From Gammaproteobacteria bacterium (GTDB lineage Bacteria; Pseudomonadota; Gammaproteobacteria; Burkholderiales; Burkholderiaceae_C): a stretch of DNA of 64,000 nt. The notes under the pieces are model-generated. The model had not been told where the DNA came from and did not search any database. It worked only from the letters and a program-made list of their open reading frames with translations. Positions 33,842 to 42,477 of this stretch are shown piece after piece. The stretch lies in contig JAHJWB010000005.1 in the NCBI GenBank assembly GCA_018828125.1, positions 1 through 64,000 on the forward strand, given 5' to 3'. A program made the translations under genes and the position numbers. Positions within the stretch are counted from its first letter, which is position 1. Each line of letters opens with the position of its first letter.

Positions 33842-34561
33842 TCAATCTTGCTGTTTGGCAAATACATAGCCCACACCGCGTACGGTGAGGATGCGACGCG
33901 GGTTCTTGGCGTCGGCCTCAATGGCCGCGCGGATGCGGCCCATGTGCACGTCGATGGAGCGGTCAAACGCCTCCAGCTCGCGGCCGCGCACGGCTTCCAT
34001 GATCTGGTCGCGGGTCAGCACGCGGCCTGCGCGTTCGGCCAGGGCGACAAGCAGGTCGAACTGGTAGGAGGTCAGGTCGGCCAACTCGCCTGCCACGGTC
34101 ACGGTGCGCGCGTCGCGGTCGATCTCCAAAGTGCCGAAACGCAGGGCCTGGGTAGCGGGGGTGCTGCCGCTGTCGGTGCGGCGGCGCAGGATGGCGCGGA
34201 TGCGGGCCAGCAGCTCGCGCGGCTCGAACGGTTTGGGCAGGTAGTCGTCGGCGCCCAGCTCCAGTCCGATGATGCGGTCCATCGGGTCGCCCTTGGCAGT
34301 GAGCATCAGCACAGGCACCTGGGCGGCATTGCCTTGCAGCGACCGGATGCGGCGGCACACTTCGAGGCCGTCCATGTCCGGCAGCATCAGGTCCAGAATG
34401 ATCAGGTCGGGCAGCGGACCGGACTCAGGACCTTGCAGTTGCGCCAGGCCACTTTTGCCGTCAGCACGGTGGGTGACTTGCAGGCCCGACTGGCCCAGGT
34501 ACTCGCCCACCATCTCGGCCAGGCGGGCATCGTCTTCGATCATCAACAGTTGCGAGCTCAT
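33842..34561 (-). CDS. OmpR-family response regulator
   Basis: 239 residues: receiver domain with acidic pocket EDD (9-11), phospho-acceptor Asp57 in LIILDLMLPDMDG, the Thr of LMLTAKG and the Lys of YLPKPF; then an OmpR-type winged helix (LTSYQFDLLVALAERAGRVL, VDVHMGRIRA-like helix, ILTVRGVGYVF). It pairs with the downstream kinase. The closest named systems are RstA/CpxR-like, but I cannot choose between them. Confidence 0.93.
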   Translation of the reverse strand: MSSQLLMIEDDARLAEMVGEYLGQSGLQVTHRADGKSGLAQLQGPESGPLPDLIILDLMLPDMDGLEVCRRIRSLQGNAAQVPVLMLTAKGDPMDRIIGLELGADDYLPKPFEPRELLARIRAILRRRTDSGSTPATQALRFGTLEIDRDARTVTVAGELADLTSYQFDLLVALAERAGRVLTRDQIMEAVRGRELEAFDRSIDVHMGRIRAAIEADAKNPRRILTVRGVGYVFAKQQD

Positions 34562-34690
34562 GGGGTCAGTGTAGTGCGGGGTGCCTGAAGGGAAGCTCCA
34601 TGGTCCTGCGTGGGCGTCTCCCCGTGTTGAAGCCTCCGTAAAGTTGCGGTAAATCGGGTTCGAAGGGGCGGGCGGAAGTGCTCTGAAAGA

Positions 34691-34725
34691 TATAGCTATC
34701 AGCGCTTATTCATCAAGCGCTGGGG
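34691..34725 (+). repeat. AGCGCTT palindromic repeat, copy 5 (contains a stop codon)
   Basis: TATAGCTATCAGCGCTT..AAGCGCTGGGGG, arms at 34701-34707 and 34715-34721. The ampG stop codon (34713-34715, minus strand) is formed by loop and arm bases, so the last codons of ampG are repeat sequence. Confidence 0.9.
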
Positions 34726-36107
34726 GTGTTTTTAACCCTTGAAGCAAGCCACACCAACAGCAGCACAGGCACCCCCAGCATCGCCGTCGCGGTGAAGAAA
34801 TGCGCATAGCCAAATGCATCCACATAGTCGCCCGAGAAGCCCGCCACGAACTTTGGCAGCAGCAGCATCATCGAGCTGAACAGCGCGTACTGCGTGGCCG
34901 AATAGCTCACGTTGGTGAGGCTCGACAAGTAGGCAATGAACGCGGCCGACGCAATGCCGCTGGCCAGGTTGTCAGCCGACACCACGGCGATCAGCGCCGT
35001 CACATCGTGCCCGTGGCCCGCGAGCCAGGCAAACAGCAGGTTGCTGCCGGCGCTCAGGATGGCGCCCAGCATCAGGATGCGCATCACGCCAAAACGCATC
35101 GACAGTACGCCGCCAATGAACGCTCCGGCCAAGGTCATGATCACGCCATACACCTTGGTCACGGCGGCCACTTCGTCCTTGGTGAAACCCATGTCCACAT
35201 AGAACGGGTTGGCCATGATGCCCATCACCACGTCGCTGATGCGGTAGACGGCGATCAGCGCCAGGATGAGCACGGCCTGCATGCCGTAGCGGCGCAGGAA
35301 GTCGGCAAACGGTTCCACCATGGCGCTCTGGATCCACTCCGCCGCGTTGCGGGCCGGGGACAGTTGCACCGGGGCAGGTTCGCGCGAGAACAGCACGGTG
35401 ACCACGCCCACCGCCATCGAGGCCGCCATCACCAGGTACGCCATCTGCCAGGCGCCGTTCTGGTACGCAGCAGCCCCTTGCGCAAGGGCTTGGCCGACGG
35501 GTGGCGCCACCTCGGCGCGCGCCGCTATCCACAGCACCCCAGCGCCCGCCCAGATCATCGCCAAGCGGTAACCCGTCTGGTACGACGCGGCCAGCGCCGC
35601 CTGGTGGTTGGCGTCGGCCGATTCGATGCGAAACGCATCGAGCGCAATGTCCTGCGTGGCCGAGCCAAAGGCCACCGCCAGCGCGCACCACACGATGGGC
35701 CCCAGCGTCTGGCGCGGGTCGGCCAACGCCATGCCGACGAGGCCGCCCACGATCAGCGCCTGCGACAGCAGCAGCCAGCTGCGCCGCCGCCCCAGCGCGT
35801 GTGTCAGCAGCGGAATCGGCAACCGGTCTACCAGCGGCGCCCACACCCACTTGAAGCCGTAGGCCAGGCCTACCCAGCTCAGATAGCCGATGGTGCTGCG
35901 GTCAATGCCGGCCTCGCGCAGCCGAAACGAGAGCGTGCCCAGCACCAGCAACAGCGGCAGCCCAGCAGAAAACCCGAGCGTCAGCATGCGCAGGCTGGCG
36001 GGCTCCAGGTACACGCGCAGCGTTTGCAGCCAGGGCGTGCGAGGCGGTTTGTCCGGCGAGGTGGAGGGGGTGACGCTGGGGGTTGAGGAAGTGGAGGTGT
36101 CTGACAT
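34713..36107 (-). CDS. ampG: AmpG-family muropeptide permease (MFS)
   Basis: 464 residues from the ATG at 36107; 25 codons of upstream extension are unlikely. After a Ser/Thr/Pro-rich N terminus there are twelve or more hydrophobic segments, with LRMLTLGFSAGLPLLLVLGT, LSWVGLAYGFKWVWAPLVDR and GSATQDIALDAFRIES, all hallmarks of AmpG. AmpG imports anhydromuropeptides for recycling and so affects beta-lactamase induction where ampR/ampC exist; none are in view. The stop codon lies inside a palindromic repeat. Confidence 0.9.
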   Translation of the reverse strand: MSDTSTSSTPSVTPSTSPDKPPRTPWLQTLRVYLEPASLRMLTLGFSAGLPLLLVLGTLSFRLREAGIDRSTIGYLSWVGLAYGFKWVWAPLVDRLPIPLLTHALGRRRSWLLLSQALIVGGLVGMALADPRQTLGPIVWCALAVAFGSATQDIALDAFRIESADANHQAALAASYQTGYRLAMIWAGAGVLWIAARAEVAPPVGQALAQGAAAYQNGAWQMAYLVMAASMAVGVVTVLFSREPAPVQLSPARNAAEWIQSAMVEPFADFLRRYGMQAVLILALIAVYRISDVVMGIMANPFYVDMGFTKDEVAAVTKVYGVIMTLAGAFIGGVLSMRFGVMRILMLGAILSAGSNLLFAWLAGHGHDVTALIAVVSADNLASGIASAAFIAYLSSLTNVSYSATQYALFSSMMLLLPKFVAGFSGDYVDAFGYAHFFTATAMLGVPVLLLVWLASRVKNTPSA

Positions 36108-36293
36108 GGGCAAGCGGGGGTTTTGTCTATCATCGCCGACACACCCTTGCAGCCAACCTGCGTGCCTCCATCTGGGCAACGTAGGCGGACTGGCAACTTG
36201 CTATCGGTCTGTTGGTGTGTCCGTCAGTGCGTACTGCGTCAGCGTTGCCATTATTCCTTCCGGCGTCCTTCCTTCATCACGGTGGTTTCTTGT

Positions 36294-37145
36294 ATGTGCA
36301 CCTTCTGCCCCGCTCCTTCTGTTGCGCCATCGTCACCCTGGTCGGCACGTCGCGCGTTTTTGCTGGCCGCAGGCGCTGCGGCGGCCACACCGGCATTGGC
36401 GCAGGTCGATGTGGGTTCGGCGTCCAGCCTGCGCAAGCTGGTCCCGGCCGAAACGCTTGAACAATCTGCGGCTCAGCAGTATCAGCAGATGCTGCAGCAG
36501 GCCAAGGCCAAACGCGCACTGGCGCCCAGCGACCACCCGCAGCTGCAGCGCCTGCACGCCATTGCCAAGCGGCTGATTCCGCACACGGCGCCGTGGAACG
36601 ACCGGGCCAAGCAGTGGCGCTGGGAGGTCAACCTCATCGGCAGTTCGCAGATCAATGCGTTCTGCATGCCCGGTGGCAAGATCGCGTTCTACACCGGCAT
36701 CCTCGACCAGCTCAAGCTCACCGACGACGAGGCCGCGATGATCATGGGCCACGAAATGGCCCACGCCCTGCGCGAACACGCACGCGAGCGCATTGCCAAG
36801 ACGCAGGGCACCAACCTGGCGCTGCGCCTGGGCTCGCAACTGCTGGGCCTGGGCGACCTGGGCCAGGCGGCGGCCGGGCTGGGTGGGCAATTGCTGACGC
36901 TGCAGTTCAGCCGGTCGGACGAGAGTGATGCCGATCTGGTGGGGCTGGAGCTGGCCGCGCGCGCGGGCTACCAGCCCTCGGCCTCCGTCAGCCTGTGGCA
37001 GAAGATGGGCACGGCCAGCGGCAGCAAGCAGGGCGGGCTGGCGTTTTTGTCCACCCACCCTTCAGGCCCCGCGCGCATCCGCGAGCTGGAGCTGAACGTG
37101 CCCAAGGTGCAGGGGCTGTATCAGGCGGCGCGGCGCAACGGGTAG
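36294..37145 (+). CDS. M48-family metallopeptidase with Tat-like signal
   Basis: 283 residues from the ATG at 36294. A twin-arginine segment (SARRAFLLAAGAAAATPALA) suggests Tat export. The peptidase core has the zinc motif IMGHEMAHALREH (HExxH), the third ligand region SDESDADLVGLELAARAGY, and LSTHPSGPARI near the end, as in the periplasmic LoiP/BepA-like branch. Such enzymes take part in outer-membrane protein quality control. It diverges from ampG. Confidence 0.87.
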   Translation: MCTFCPAPSVAPSSPWSARRAFLLAAGAAAATPALAQVDVGSASSLRKLVPAETLEQSAAQQYQQMLQQAKAKRALAPSDHPQLQRLHAIAKRLIPHTAPWNDRAKQWRWEVNLIGSSQINAFCMPGGKIAFYTGILDQLKLTDDEAAMIMGHEMAHALREHARERIAKTQGTNLALRLGSQLLGLGDLGQAAAGLGGQLLTLQFSRSDESDADLVGLELAARAGYQPSASVSLWQKMGTASGSKQGGLAFLSTHPSGPARIRELELNVPKVQGLYQAARRNG

Positions 37146-37188
37146 CCGCAGGCGGCCCAGACGCCGGGGTTTTGAGAACTCCTGTCTT

Positions 37189-37232
37189 GATAGCTGATAG
37201 TGCTTAATGGATAAGCGCTAGAGGCCAATTTC
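37189..37232 (+). repeat. AGCGCTT palindromic repeat, copy 6
   Basis: GATAGCTGATAGTGCTT..AAGCGCTAGAGGCCAATTT, arms at 37199-37205 (one change, AGTGCTT) and 37213-37219. It lies between two convergent gene ends (37145 and 37266). Confidence 0.87.
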
Positions 37233-37265
37233 ATTCAAATTTCCGCTACTGAGCTGCTTGAAGCG

Positions 37266-38330
37266 CTATGCCGCGCTCACCCGGTTGCGGCCCGCGTTTT
37301 TGCTTTGGTACAGCGCCTTGTCGGCGCGTGCAATGGCGGCCTGCAGGTCGTCGGCGCTGTGCACCTGGGCCACGCCAAACGACATGGTCAGCGCGATGGG
37401 CGCCTGGCCCACGTCCAGCGTCGCCTGTTCGATGGCGGCGCGGATGCGCTCGGCCGTGGCGCAGGCGGCGTCCAGCGGGCTGGCAGGCATCAGCGCCAGA
37501 AACTCCTCACCGCCCCAGCGCGCCAGCACGTCGCCTTCGCGCAGGTTGGCGGCCAGCACTTTGGCCATGGCCACCAGCACCTCGTCGCCCACGGCATGGC
37601 CGTATTGGTCGTTGATGCGTTTGAACAGGTCCACATCGCACAGCAGCAAGGTGACCGGCGCACCGTCGCGCTGGCTGCGCGCCAGAGCGTTGGTGGACAG
37701 GGCTTCAAAGTGGCTGCGGTTGGACAGGCCGGTCAGCGGGTCGAGCGTGGCCTGCTTGCGCAGGCGGCTCTCCGCGATCAGGATGGTGCGCCGGTAAAAC
37801 GCCGCCAACGCGGCCGACATGGCAAACACCAGGCAGATGTGCACCCAGTTCACGATTTTGACGCTGCGTGTGGGCAGGGGGTCCAGCGGGCCCAGGTGGC
37901 TGCTCAGCGCGTGCAGGCCCAGGTAATACGCCAGAAGCGCCAGCACCATGGGCGCAGCGTATCCGCGCGTGTTGGCAATCACGATGGCCGGAATGAACAT
38001 CAGCAGGTAGTAGTGAAAACCGCTGTCCCAGCCGATCAACAGGGACCCTAGGGCCGAATGCCCCACGACCTCCAGCCAGATCAGCGCCAGTGCCGCAACG
38101 TTGCGGCGCTTTTGCAAGAGCCGATAGGCGCCCAGGTACATCGCAATGCTGACCACGTTCACTGCCGCCAACGGCAGTGACCCCAGCCACAGAAACAGCG
38201 CAATGTAGCCGACATCAATTGCCGCCGCGGTCAGCGCCACGCGCTGCACCATGGCCCAATAGGCCTTGCCCGCCAGACTGGAGCCACGCTGCGGTTCGAG
38301 GGGAGGGCGTGGCTTGAAGTTGGGATTCAT
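37266..38330 (-). CDS. Diguanylate cyclase (membrane-bound GGDEF protein)
   Basis: 354 residues. About six hydrophobic segments (30-185) are followed by a short helix and a GGDEF domain (about 195-354): DPLTGLSNRSHFEAL, LLLCDVDLFKRINDQYGH, and the active-site GGEEF at about residue 271. The inhibitory I-site RxxD (REGD) sits exactly five residues before GGEEF, so product feedback is expected. It makes cyclic di-GMP; no EAL domain is present. Confidence 0.93.
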   Translation of the reverse strand: MNPNFKPRPPLEPQRGSSLAGKAYWAMVQRVALTAAAIDVGYIALFLWLGSLPLAAVNVVSIAMYLGAYRLLQKRRNVAALALIWLEVVGHSALGSLLIGWDSGFHYYLLMFIPAIVIANTRGYAAPMVLALLAYYLGLHALSSHLGPLDPLPTRSVKIVNWVHICLVFAMSAALAAFYRRTILIAESRLRKQATLDPLTGLSNRSHFEALSTNALARSQRDGAPVTLLLCDVDLFKRINDQYGHAVGDEVLVAMAKVLAANLREGDVLARWGGEEFLALMPASPLDAACATAERIRAAIEQATLDVGQAPIALTMSFGVAQVHSADDLQAAIARADKALYQSKNAGRNRVSAA

Positions 38331-38383
38331 GTAACGAGGAGCGCGGATGGCGAACAGCGTCTGTGCAGCGAGGGCTCACAAAC

Positions 38384-38410
38384 CGCTTACAAAGAGATAC
38401 ATCGTAAGCG
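38384..38410. promoter_or_regulatory. Inverted repeat upstream of the diguanylate cyclase gene
   Basis: CGCTTAC and GTAAGCG separated by 13 bases, 54 bp before the cyclase start codon. It could be a regulator-binding site or a leader hairpin; no more can be said. Confidence 0.35.
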
Positions 38411-38519
38411 TGCATTCCATTCGCAGTCTCTGGAACTGGACGTTTTTGCTGCGTCTATTCACTTCGCAGTCGGGGGCTGGACGAGGTTGGTCAGTCGTAG
38501 TTAAGGGAAATATGGGTCG

Positions 38520-38550
38520 AATTAGCCGCCAGCGCTTATCCGTACAACCG
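38520..38550 (+). repeat. AGCGCTT palindromic repeat, half copy
   Basis: One arm (AGCGCTTAT, 38531-38539) with degenerate TTAGCCGCC upstream; the second arm is missing. Probably a decayed copy. Confidence 0.45.
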
Positions 38551-38649
38551 TTGATGCAATCAAAATAAGAGCTGTTGATCCGGATTTTGTGCTTCGATGC
38601 TCGAGAGCAACACCGCAGCGCTGATCGTCGAGCAGGTATTGCACCACTA

Positions 38650-38675
38650 CCCCACTGCCCCACTGTGCCCCACTG
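38650..38675. repeat. Three CCCCACTG units
   Basis: CCCCACTG at 38650-38657, 38658-38665 and, after TG, 38668-38675. A small low-complexity array in the intergenic region. Confidence 0.6.
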
Positions 38676-38920
38676 GACTCGGCCGCGTGTAAGGACTGCA
38701 CGGTGTGACTGCGCGTGGACAAGCGGTTCGACCGTCAATACAACATACCTCTACCGTCGCACCTGCTTACAGCCCACCGTGTGCAGCCCAATCCGGGACA
38801 GCGCGGCGATGTCCGCTGACGGCTCGGCGTGATTGCCTACCCCATAGCGTCGCGCCAGCACCTATGGTGCTCGCAGGGCGGGTATTTCTTTCCTGCCAAG
38901 AACATGGATAGGAACCAAAT

Positions 38921-40033
38921 ATGAAAATCTCTTGCAAAGCTGCATTGGCCACCGTGGCGCTCGCGGCCGCAGCCCATGCCAGTGCTGAAATTACCTTCTA
39001 TCAGCAAGAGCACTTTCAGGGCCGGTCTTTCGTCACCGAGCGGCGCGTGGGCAATTTCGAACGCTTTGGTTTCAATGACCGCGCATCTTCCGTCACCGTC
39101 ACCAATGAGCGTTGGGAGGTCTGTGAAGACGCCCGCTTTAGTGGCAGGTGCATGGTCCTGCGCCCGGGGCAATATCCATCGCTTGGCGCGATGGGTATGA
39201 ACAACGGCATTTCGTCAGCCAGGAACATTCCTGTGGATCAGCGTGTGGACCGTCGGCGCTATGCGCCGGAGCCCGCACGTGTCGCTGCTCCAGCGGTCGG
39301 AAAAATCGCGCTGTTTGCCCAAGAAGGGTTTGGTGGCGCTGCGTTCACGACGCAAGAGTCCATGCGCAACCTGAATCGCGAGGGCTTTAGCAACAGGGCT
39401 TCTTCGGCGGTTGTGGTGGGGGATCACGCGTGGGAAGTGTGCGACGACGAACGCTTCAGCGGCCGGTGCATGGTGCTGCGGCCCGGGCAGTACCCGTCGC
39501 TATCGGCCATGGGCATGAACAACCAGATCTCCTCCGTTCGGGAGCTCGAACGCGGCGCCCGGGTAGACGACCGCCGCTATGCGCCGCAGCCCGTTGCTGC
39601 GCCCGACTACCGCCGTCGCCGCGACGAGCGGCTGTTTGAGGCCGATGTGAGCTCTGTGCGCGCCGTAGTTGGCACACCGCAGCAGCGCTGCTGGGTGGAG
39701 CGCGAGCAAGTGTCCCAAAACCAGGTGAACGCGCCAGGTGCTGTGCTCGGCGCGCTTCTGGGCGGTGTTCTGGGGCATCAAGTTGGCGGCGGAAGTGGCA
39801 AGGATATCGCCACTGCGGGCGGCGCCATCGCGGGCGCGGTGCTGGGCGCGCGGGCTGGCAATAACGGGCCCGCAACGCAAGACGTGCAGCGCTGCCAACA
39901 AGTGCCCAGCCAGGCCCAGGCCGACTATTGGGACGTGACGTATATGTTCAAGGGCGAAGAGCACCATATCCAGATGGCTACCCCACCCGGACGCACCATC
40001 ACCGTCAATGCACGGGGCGAGCCGCGCACGTAA
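38921..40033 (+). CDS. Exported beta/gamma-crystallin protein with glycine-zipper domain
   Basis: 370 residues. A signal peptide (about 1-22, ending AAHASA) precedes two beta/gamma-crystallin units (about 23-100 and 127-205). Both carry EVC-x-D-x-RFSGRCMVLRPGQ and YPSL-AMGMN, so they are recent duplicates. A glycine zipper follows (about 270-305: GAVLGALLGGVLGH, GGAIAGAVLGARAG), as in 17-kDa surface-antigen/SlyB-type proteins, then a C-terminal beta segment (WDVTYMFKGEEHHIQM). It probably inserts in or binds the outer membrane. The combination suggests a stress or envelope role; calcium binding is not evident from the motifs. Confidence 0.85.
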   Translation: MKISCKAALATVALAAAAHASAEITFYQQEHFQGRSFVTERRVGNFERFGFNDRASSVTVTNERWEVCEDARFSGRCMVLRPGQYPSLGAMGMNNGISSARNIPVDQRVDRRRYAPEPARVAAPAVGKIALFAQEGFGGAAFTTQESMRNLNREGFSNRASSAVVVGDHAWEVCDDERFSGRCMVLRPGQYPSLSAMGMNNQISSVRELERGARVDDRRYAPQPVAAPDYRRRRDERLFEADVSSVRAVVGTPQQRCWVEREQVSQNQVNAPGAVLGALLGGVLGHQVGGGSGKDIATAGGAIAGAVLGARAGNNGPATQDVQRCQQVPSQAQADYWDVTYMFKGEEHHIQMATPPGRTITVNARGEPRT

Positions 40034-40052
40034 TCAGAATTTGAGTGCTTTC

Positions 40053-40092
40053 GGCCCTTAGCGCTTATGCAGTAAGCGTTAGCAGCTATTGA
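40053..40092 (-). repeat. AGCGCTT palindromic repeat, copy 7
   Basis: GGCCCTTAGCGCTT..AAGCGTTAGCAGCTATTGATT, arms at 40060-40066 and 40074-40080 with one mismatch. It lies between convergent gene ends (40033 and 40107). Confidence 0.85.
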
Positions 40093-40106
40093 TTCAGAAG
40101 CAATCC

Positions 40107-40745
40107 TTAAGTGCCCTGCACGTAAGGATTGCTTTCGCGCTCCCGCCCAAAACTGCTCTCCGGCCCATGCCCGGGAATGAACACCGTTTGGTCGCCCATA
40201 GGCCACAGCCGCTGAACGATGCTGTCGATCAGGTGCTGGTGGTTCCCTTGCGGGAAATCTGTGCGGCCAATGCTGCCCGCGAAGAGCACGTCGCCCACAA
40301 ACGCGCGGTCGATTTGCGGCGCGTGGAACACCACGTGGCCTGGCGTATGGCCGGGACAGTGGCGCACGTTCAGCGTTTCATTGCCGATCTGCACCGTGTC
40401 ACCATCGCCGAGCCAGCGCGTGGGAGTGAAGTGCTGCGCGGGCGGAAAGCCGAACATCGCGCTTTGCTGTGGCAGGCCGTCAATCCAGAACTGGTCGCCC
40501 GGATGCGGACCAACGATGGGCAGCGAAAGCCGCTCTGCCAGCTCGCCCGTGCCGCCCGCGTGGTCGATGTGGGCGTGGGTGAGCCAGATCTGTTCGAGCG
40601 TTACGCCCAGTCGCTTGGTCTCAGCCAGCAGCACATCCAGATCGCCGCCGGGGTCGACCACGGCGGCGAGGTGGGTGGCGTCGCACCAGACGATGGAGCA
40701 GTTTTGCTGGAAGGCGGTAACGGGGACGGTGAGGTACTGGAGCAT
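40107..40745 (-). CDS. MBL-fold hydrolase (glyoxalase II-like, YcbL type)
   Basis: 212 residues of a metallo-beta-lactamase fold. The metal motif is THAHIDHAGG (His57, His59, Asp61, His62), followed by HCPGHTPGHVVF, FVGDVLFAGSIGRTDFP and VFIPGHGPESSFGRERE. The GRTDFPQGNHQ and GPESSFGRE signatures match the YcbL group, which hydrolyses thioesters such as S-lactoylglutathione. Cytosolic; substrate inferred. Confidence 0.88.
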   Translation of the reverse strand: MLQYLTVPVTAFQQNCSIVWCDATHLAAVVDPGGDLDVLLAETKRLGVTLEQIWLTHAHIDHAGGTGELAERLSLPIVGPHPGDQFWIDGLPQQSAMFGFPPAQHFTPTRWLGDGDTVQIGNETLNVRHCPGHTPGHVVFHAPQIDRAFVGDVLFAGSIGRTDFPQGNHQHLIDSIVQRLWPMGDQTVFIPGHGPESSFGRERESNPYVQGT

Positions 40746-40805
40746 GGTGGGTAAGAGTGAATTTCTGTATTTTTACCTGTGGGGCGCCTCGCTGGCCGTG
40801 GAGGG

Positions 40806-41723
40806 TCAAGCCCTTGCCAGCCTCTCCACGAGGAAATCCACCAGCGCCCGCACGCGCAGCGGCATGTGCCGGTGGGCAGGGTACAGCAGCGAAAACGGGC
40901 GGGAGGCACCGGCATGGGCAGGCAGCACCTCCTGCAAGGCGCCGCTGTGCAGATCGGCTTCCACAATGAAGCGGTAGGTTTGCAGCAGCCCCGCGCCCGC
41001 GCGTGCCAGGGTGACGGGGCCCAGGATGTCATCGGCGCAACGCAGCCGGCCCTGGGTGGGCAGATCCACATCGCGCCCGGCATCGTCGCGCAGCCTCCAC
41101 GGAACCGGCTGGCCGCTGCTGGGCAACACAAACTGGAGGCATTCGTGCGTTGCCAGATCGGCCAGCGTGCTCGGTTCGCCACAACGCGCCAGATACGCTG
41201 GGGCGGCCACCACCACCAAGGCGGCATCCTCCAGCTTGCGGGCCACCAGCCCAGAGTCGACGGGCGGGCGCCCGCGCACGGCCAGGTCAAAGCCTTCTTC
41301 GGTGAAGTCCACATTGCGGTTGCTCAGCTGCAGTTCCAGTTCGACCTGCGGGTACGCCTGCGCAAATGCGGGGAGCAAGGGGAGGATGCGGCAGTGTCCG
41401 TAGGAGGTGGGAAGGCTGAAGCGGACTAGGCCTGCCGGGGCCTGCTGCTGGCCCGACAGCTCCCGCTCTGCCTCGGCCAACTGGCCCAGCGCCTGGCGGC
41501 ATTGCTCGTAGTAGCGCTTGCCCGCGTCGGTCAGCCGCACTTGGCGCGTGGTGCGCTGGAACAGCCGCACGCCCAGGCGTGCCTCCATGCGCGCCACGGA
41601 CCGGCTCACCGCAGCCGCTGTGAGCCCCGCAGCCTGCGCGGCGGCCGTGAAGTTCTGCCACTGCGCGGTGAGGCAGAACAGCTCGATGCTCCCCAGCTTC
41701 AGGTCGTCGAATTGGCGGGCCAT
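40806..41723 (-). CDS. LysR-family transcriptional regulator
   Basis: 305 residues with helix-turn-helix (FTAAAQAAGLTAAAVSRSVA, RMEARLGVRLFQRTTRQVRL) and substrate domain. It diverges from the gst/tautomerase/NTF2 operon; an ATTAC-N5-GTAAT dyad with T-N11-A spacing lies 9 bp from its start codon and is the probable operator. Effector unknown. Confidence 0.9.
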   Translation of the reverse strand: MARQFDDLKLGSIELFCLTAQWQNFTAAAQAAGLTAAAVSRSVARMEARLGVRLFQRTTRQVRLTDAGKRYYEQCRQALGQLAEAERELSGQQQAPAGLVRFSLPTSYGHCRILPLLPAFAQAYPQVELELQLSNRNVDFTEEGFDLAVRGRPPVDSGLVARKLEDAALVVVAAPAYLARCGEPSTLADLATHECLQFVLPSSGQPVPWRLRDDAGRDVDLPTQGRLRCADDILGPVTLARAGAGLLQTYRFIVEADLHSGALQEVLPAHAGASRPFSLLYPAHRHMPLRVRALVDFLVERLARA

Positions 41724-41731
41724 GTTTGTTT

Positions 41732-41746
41732 ATTACTTCGTGTAAT
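41732..41746. promoter_or_regulatory. Candidate LysR-type operator
   Basis: ATTAC-TTCGT-GTAAT, a perfect 5-bp dyad with the T-N11-A arrangement of LysR sites, between the LysR start (41723) and the gst start (41834). Confidence 0.6.
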
Positions 41747-41833
41747 GACTGAATTGAATGGCGCCTAGTTTATGGCCGTCGAGATCATCAATACCATCGC
41801 GTCACCTTTCACCAACGCCCCCGAGGCATTCCC

Positions 41834-42441
41834 ATGAAGCTTTACTTTTCCCTGGCGCCTGCTCCCTGTCGCCCCACATCCTGCTGCGCGAATGTGGCCT
41901 CACTTTCGACCTGGAGAAGGTCGATACCGCGCGCCACCAAACATCCGACGGGCGCGATTTCTATGCGGTCAACCCCAAAGGCCAGGTCCCCGTGCTGGAG
42001 CTTGCCGACGGTTTCCGCCTCACCGAAGGCCCGGTCATTGCGCAATACATCGCCGACCAGGCGCAGGCCACGCAGCTCATGCCCGCCGCTGGCACCATGG
42101 CGCGCTACCGGGTGATGGAGTGGCAGAACTACGTCAGCACCGAGCTGCACAAGTCCTTCACGCCCCTGTTCCATAACGACGTTGACACCAACGCCAAAGC
42201 CGCACTGGCCGCCTTGTTGCGCAAGAAGATGGAATGGCTGGACGCGCAACTGCAGCACGGCCCTTACCTGACGGGCGAGCACTTCACGGCGGCCGATGCC
42301 TACCTGTTTGTGGTGCTGGGCTGGGCCAAGTTTGTGAAGCTGGACATCAGTGACCTGGCCCATCTGCAGGCGTTCCTGCACCGGGTGGCGGCGCGCCCCG
42401 CCGTGCAGGCCGCGATGCGGGCCGAAGGCTTGCTGGGCTGA
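41834..42441 (+). pseudogene. Glutathione S-transferase gene with a single-base frameshift
   Basis: The ATG at 41834 gives MKLYFS, the standard start of this GST subgroup, but the expected continuation PGACSLSPHILLRECGL is in the +1 frame. Inserting one C in the C-run at 41850-41852 restores a complete protein of about 203 residues (VNPKGQVPVLEL, TEGPVIAQYIADQ, FTAADAYLFVVLGWAK). Either the gene is inactivated or the run was misread by one base. The downstream frame stays open back to 41758, so a protein with a foreign N terminus could still be made but would lack the first beta strand. Class: beta-type GST. Confidence 0.8.
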
Positions 42442-42477
42442 GGCGCCGTTTGTTCATCCATCCACAAGGAATACGCC

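Larger units (their letters stand above)
38331..38920. other. Intergenic region between divergent dgc and crystallin-type genes
   Basis: 590 bases without a convincing gene. It holds a 7-bp dyad CGCTTAC-N13-GTAAGCG (38384-38410) near the cyclase start, a half copy of the AGCGCTT element (38531-38537), and three CCCCACTG units (38650-38675). Short ORFs on both strands lack RBS and family features. Promoters for both flanking genes must be here, but I cannot place them. Confidence 0.5.

Noticed and set aside
38376-38738. 120-residue minus-strand ORF in the gene-free region before the crystallin gene
   Set aside because: No RBS, no recognisable domain and it spans the decayed repeat and CCCCACTG units; likely chance.
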